Assembly (NCBI GenBank): GCA_035296565.1
Contig: DATHAQ010000041.1
Span: 62,001 to 126,000 of the forward strand
Direction: 5' to 3'
DNA: 64,000 bases
From: JACCZR01 sp035296565
Lineage (GTDB): Bacteria; Actinomycetota; Thermoleophilia; Solirubrobacterales; Thermoleophilaceae
Shown here one piece after another: positions 61,203 to 64,000 of the stretch; the stretch's first letter is position 1; each line of letters opens with the position of its first letter. A model generated the notes under the pieces. It saw nothing but the letters and a program-made list of their open reading frames with translations. It was not told the DNA's origin and searched no databases. A program made the translations under genes and the position numbers.

Positions 61203-61996
61203 GGCCGCCACCCTATGGGGTCGAACCGGGCGAGCAGGTCCTCCGCCGTCACCCGCTCGCCGTGCGCGGCGAGCCCGAGGCTCTCGGCCATCCAGCCCAC
61301 CGAACGGGGCTCGCCCTCCACGCGCTTGGCCATCCGCCTGCCCTGGGCGTCGAGCACTAAAGGAACGTGGGTGTAGGCGGGCGTCGGGAGTCCCAGCAGC
61401 TGCTGAAGGCGCACCTGGCGGGGAGTGGTCTCGAGCAAGTCCTCGCCGCGTACGACCTCTCTGACCCCGGCATCGGCATCGTCGATCACCACTGCCAGGT
61501 TGTACGCCGGCACGTCGTCCTTCCGCCATAGAACGAAGTCATCGACCTCTCCCTCGACCCATCCGTGCAGCCGGTCCTCGAATCCCGCGGTGCCGCGCGC
61601 GTCCAGGCGGATCGCCGCCGGCCGCTCCTCGCGCCGCCGGCCCCGGCACGTCCCGGGATAGGGCGCCTCCGCCCCGTGGGGCGCCTGGGCGGCGTCGCGG
61701 ATCTCCTTGCGCGTGCACCAGCACGGGTAGGTGGGAAGCCGCTCGAGCGCCTCGCGGTGGCGCTCGCGCCGCTCGGACTGGCGCACCACCGGGCCGTCCC
61801 AGTCGATCCCGAGCGCCTCGAGGTCGGCCAGCTGGCCCTCTTCGTACTCGCGCCGGGAGCGCTGCGGGTCGAGGTCCTCGACGCGCAGCCGGAAGCGCGA
61901 GCCCTGCGAGCGCGCATACAGCCAGGCCAGGAGCGCGGTCCTGAGGTTGCCGGCGTGCAGGGGCCCGGTCGGGCTGGGGGCGTAGCGACCGTCCAC
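61199..61996 (-). CDS. Glutamyl-Q tRNA(Asp) synthetase-like (truncated GluRS paralogue)
   Basis: 265 aa from GTG. HIGH-type motif in APSPTGPLHAGNLRTALLAW, a Cys-x-Cys...Cys zinc set in CWCTRKE and YPGTC, and RMAKR as the KMSKS equivalent. No C-terminal anticodon-binding domain, as expected for YadB/GluQRS, which puts Glu on queuosine of tRNA(Asp). Coupled to DUF2252 and cyclase genes downstream. The start could be an unusual upstream codon. Confidence 0.85.
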   Translation of the reverse strand: MDGRYAPSPTGPLHAGNLRTALLAWLYARSQGSRFRLRVEDLDPQRSRREYEEGQLADLEALGIDWDGPVVRQSERRERHREALERLPTYPCWCTRKEIRDAAQAPHGAEAPYPGTCRGRRREERPAAIRLDARGTAGFEDRLHGWVEGEVDDFVLWRKDDVPAYNLAVVIDDADAGVREVVRGEDLLETTPRQVRLQQLLGLPTPAYTHVPLVLDAQGRRMAKRVEGEPRSVGWMAESLGLAAHGERVTAEDLLARFDPIGWRP

Positions 61997-62148
61997 GGAG
62001 GCCAGGATGGCTGACCCCGCGCTCGGAGCGGATCGCGGCGCTGGCAGCAACCACCGCGCGATCGCGCGCGGCGCTGCGGGAGGCGATCGCCGCCCCCGGC
62101 GGCCAGCGGCGCGCCCGGCCACCACCTCGACGCCCAGCTGCGCCGGCT

Positions 62149-62592
62149 CTAGAGCGCCCTCGTCAGCAGCCCGCGCAGGCGGCCCTGTTCGGAATCGCTC
62201 AGCCGCCTGAGGGCTTTTCTCTCGGCTGTGCGCACTTTCTCTGCCGACCGCGCTGCGGCCAAAGGCGTCTCCGGGCTGGCCAGGAGCAGGAGCTTTCGAG
62301 TGTCGCTTGCCTGAGGTCTCCTCCTTAGTTGCTGTCTTTCCTCGAGGCGCCGCGCCGCCTCGGAGGTGGTTGTGCGGTCCAGCGCGGCGCGGTCGGCCAC
62401 CGCCTGCTGAGAAAGGCCGCCGCCATGGTGCGCGAGCACCACGAGGATGCGGTGCTCCGCGACGTCGTAGCTCTGTGTGCGACGCAAGAGCACAGAGAGC
62501 GCGAACTCGAGGCTCCCCCGCAAGGCGGGGTGCCAGAGCGGCTCCACCTGCCCCGTCCGAAACGCGTCGATCAGCCATGGCTGCTCGCTCAT
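62149..62592 (-). CDS. MarR-family transcriptional regulator
   Basis: 147 aa from the ATG with AAGGGGG directly before (MSEQPWLIDAFRTG). Winged-helix region YDVAEHRILVVLAHHGGGLSQQAVADRAALDRTTTSEAARRLEERQQLRRRPQ, then LLLLASPETPLAAARSAEKV. Its C-terminal RRLSDSEQGRL codons contain a copy of the palindromic repeat core, and another copy lies 63 bases upstream of its start. Confidence 0.8.
   Translation of the reverse strand: MSEQPWLIDAFRTGQVEPLWHPALRGSLEFALSVLLRRTQSYDVAEHRILVVLAHHGGGLSQQAVADRAALDRTTTSEAARRLEERQQLRRRPQASDTRKLLLLASPETPLAAARSAEKVRTAERKALRRLSDSEQGRLRGLLTRAL
62191..62225. repeat. Palindromic repeat family, copy d (in MarR coding sequence)
   Basis: ATCGCTCAGCCGCCTGAGGG followed by CTTTTCTCTC. 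It keeps an open frame encoding KALRRLSDSE, so it may be a fortuitous match or the origin of the family. Confidence 0.5.
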
Positions 62593-62654
62593 GCCCCCTT
62601 GAGGGCCGGGCGGGCGGAACTTCGCCCCCCGGCGGGGCAAGGCACGGGTCCCGT

Positions 62655-62692
62655 GCGAAAACGCTCAGCCGCCTGAGGAATTTCTCGAGGGG
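62655..62692. repeat. Palindromic repeat family, copy c
   Basis: GCGAAAACGCTCAGCCGCC, then TGAGGAATTTCTCGAGGGGG. Lies between the MarR start and the GHMP kinase stop. Shares the A-run, TCAG-CTGA core and AATTTCTC tail with copy b. Confidence 0.7.
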
Positions 62693-62742
62693 GATGTGTG
62701 TGTCGCGCCCCGACCTGGAGGGCCACGGTTCGAGGGCGACGG

Positions 62743-63696
62743 CTAGAGCGCGACGCACCCCTCGGTGTCGATCCCGAAGGGCAGCTCGGGGGCGCCGGCC
62801 TCGTCCATCGCCTCGCGCAGGCGGGTGGGCTCCTCGGCCAGCACCAGGAGGAACCCGCCGCCCCCGGCACCCATGAGCATGGCGCCCGACCCGCCGCGGC
62901 GCAGGGCGAGATCGCGCAGGTCGGCGAGGGGCGCGGGGACCATCGCCGCGGAGCGAGCCCGCTTGTTCTCCCACGAGCGGTTCATGAGCTCGCCGCAGGC
63001 GGCCAGGTCGCCGGCCTCCAGCGCCGCGCAGGTCTCGCGGGCCAGCGAGGCGGTGCGGAGGAGGTTGTCGCGGACCTCGGCGTCGCCCGCCAGGGTGCGA
63101 TTGACCTGGTCGCTCAGCACCTCGGAGGCCGAGCGCGACCCACCCGTGTAGAAGAGCAGGAAGCGCTCCCGCAGGGCCTCCGCGGAGGCTTCGGGAAGCG
63201 CCAGCCTGCGGACCTCGACCGAGCCCGGGCGGAAGGTAAGGGCGTTGACGCCGCCGTAGACGGCGGCGTACTGGTCCTGCTTGCCGACCGTGCGGCCGAG
63301 CAGGTCGATCTCCAGTCGGCAGGCGGCCTCGGCGAGCTCGATTCCCTCGAGGCCGGCCAGTGCGCGCACGGCGCACACCGCATAGGCCCCCGAGGACCCG
63401 AGGCCGGTCCCGGCGGGGACATCGGCGATCGAGGCCAGCTCGAACGGGATGCCGTTCCAGTGTTCGGCGAGGGCGGCGCGGAGGATGGGGTGCTCGACTT
63501 CGCCGGCGTCCTCGACCTCCTCCCAGGCCAGGTGCTTGAGGCGCAGGCCCTCGCGGAAGCCGGTGCTGATCAGCAGCCAGACGTGCTTGTCGATCGCCGC
63601 GGAGAGGACGAACCCCTCCTCGTCGGCGAAGAAGGACGGCAGATCGGTGCCGCCGCCGCCGAGGGAGAGCCGAAGCGGCGCGCGGACGGCGATCAC
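62743..63696 (-). CDS. GHMP-family kinase (heptose-7-phosphate kinase/sugar kinase-like)
   Basis: 317 aa. RAPLRLSLGGGGTDLPSFF (motif 1), IADVPAGTGLGSSGAYAVC (ATP-binding motif 2), and LMGAGGGGFLLVL (motif 3). The combination with GGVNALTFRPGSV matches D-glycero-D-manno-heptose 7-phosphate kinase-like enzymes. These make sugar precursors for surface polysaccharides. No sugar nucleotidyltransferase gene is adjacent in view. Confidence 0.85.
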   Translation of the reverse strand: MIAVRAPLRLSLGGGGTDLPSFFADEEGFVLSAAIDKHVWLLISTGFREGLRLKHLAWEEVEDAGEVEHPILRAALAEHWNGIPFELASIADVPAGTGLGSSGAYAVCAVRALAGLEGIELAEAACRLEIDLLGRTVGKQDQYAAVYGGVNALTFRPGSVEVRRLALPEASAEALRERFLLFYTGGSRSASEVLSDQVNRTLAGDAEVRDNLLRTASLARETCAALEAGDLAACGELMNRSWENKRARSAAMVPAPLADLRDLALRRGGSGAMLMGAGGGGFLLVLAEEPTRLREAMDEAGAPELPFGIDTEGCVAL

Positions 63697-63821
63697 GATC
63701 TCATCGTGTCATGCGCCCGCGAAGCCGGAGCGGCAATCCGTTTCAGGCGAACTTCCCTGGCCGCGTCGCGTTCAGAGGGCATGGAGTTGACAGGTCCGCG
63801 TCGGCTGGGGACCCTCTCTGA

Positions 63822-64000
63822 ATGGCCTCGACCCCAATGCCTGCCTCGGGAGCCCGGCCGCTGCTGGGCTCGCGGCGGGTTCTGGGCCTCGCGAGCGACC
63901 GCCGCCTGGTCGCGCTCGTGCGCGCGGGAAGCGAGCCGGCCTTCGAGGTCCTCTTCGAGCGCCATGGCCCGCCGATCCTTGCCTATTGCCGCCAGATCCT
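63822..64000 (+). CDS. ECF-type sigma factor, start only (cut by window end)
   Basis: ATG opens MASTPMPASGARPLLGSRRV and continues SDRRLVALVRAGSEPAFEVL with ERHGPPILAYCRQI, the region 2.1 start of sigma-70/ECF proteins (EPAFEVLFERHGPPI). Only about 59 residues are in view. The ATG is preceded by a weak site. Type assigned by pattern; rest not visible. Confidence 0.75.
   Translation, partial: MASTPMPASGARPLLGSRRVLGLASDRRLVALVRAGSEPAFEVLFERHGPPILAYCRQI

Noticed and set aside
61199..63376. A 725-codon open frame on the minus strand
   Set aside because: It joins the GluQRS gene to antisense and out-of-frame sequence of the MarR and GHMP kinase genes; only its C-terminal part is real.

Overview
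The window is GC-rich, densely coded DNA from an actinobacterium. The gene content fits class Thermoleophilia, order Solirubrobacterales, but that placement is inference from the sequence alone: frequent GTG starts, tandem MCE proteins, a WS/DGAT wax-ester synthase, an F420-type nitroreductase relic, DUF4333, DUF4239 and DUF2252 proteins, and many 4-bp ATGA/GTGA gene overlaps. It looks chromosomal. It has one initiator tRNA gene, no rRNA, no CRISPR array and no recognisable transposase or integrase.

Layout. 0-2.4 kb: end of an MCE operon (lipid import). 2.4-6 kb: a membrane class III cyclase and a membrane-anchored SpoIIE phosphatase. 6-9.7 kb: haloalkane-dehalogenase-like hydrolase, a thiamine-diphosphate enzyme bracketed by inverted repeats, and a YbhN-type membrane protein preceded by a probable structured RNA with its own promoter and terminator. 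10-15 kb: Ppx/GppA phosphatase, MFS exporter, GAP-family protein, and a cNMP-binding thioredoxin-reductase-like protein that lacks the redox CxxC. 15.26-18.7 kb: tRNA-fMet followed by a small island bounded by a perfect 46-bp copy of the tRNA 3' part; it holds a frameshifted nitroreductase relic and an RsbW-SnoaL fusion.

19-26.4 kb: lipid and ring metabolism (a BadH/BadI-like pair, acyl reductase plus wax-ester synthase) and an ArsR-ArsC fusion operon with a visible operator. 26.6-34 kb: three DUF899 thioredoxin-like paralogues among a cyclopropane fatty acid synthase and several degraded genes. 34.6-38 kb: penicillin-acylase-family protein coupled to an L,D-transpeptidase. 39.8-46 kb: small regulators (MarR, TetR), SRPBCC and SnoaL proteins, a DivIVA-like coiled coil, and a molybdopterin oxidoreductase. 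46-52 kb: a NarL-type two-component system with a DevR-like box, beta-oxidation-type enzymes and a GGDEF protein. 52-58.4 kb: membrane proteins including BrkB, AzlCD and a spermidine-synthase-like fusion, plus Cys-rich microproteins. 58.4-64 kb: lipoprotein, a translationally coupled GluQRS / DUF2252 / cyclase operon, MarR, GHMP kinase and the start of an ECF sigma factor.

Themes. Envelope and lipid handling recurs throughout (MCE, WS/DGAT, CFA synthase, YbhN, L,D-transpeptidase). Cyclic-nucleotide signalling recurs too: two class III cyclases, one cNMP-binding redox-like protein and one GGDEF protein. Several loci are decaying or frameshifted (16.3, 27.5, 30.6, 40.9 and 52.6 kb). A palindromic repeat family with a TCAG-CTGA core occurs four times. 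The best candidates for something undescribed are the RNA at 9.7-9.9 kb, the tRNA-flanked island, the inverted-repeat-bracketed ThDP gene and the palindromic repeat family.
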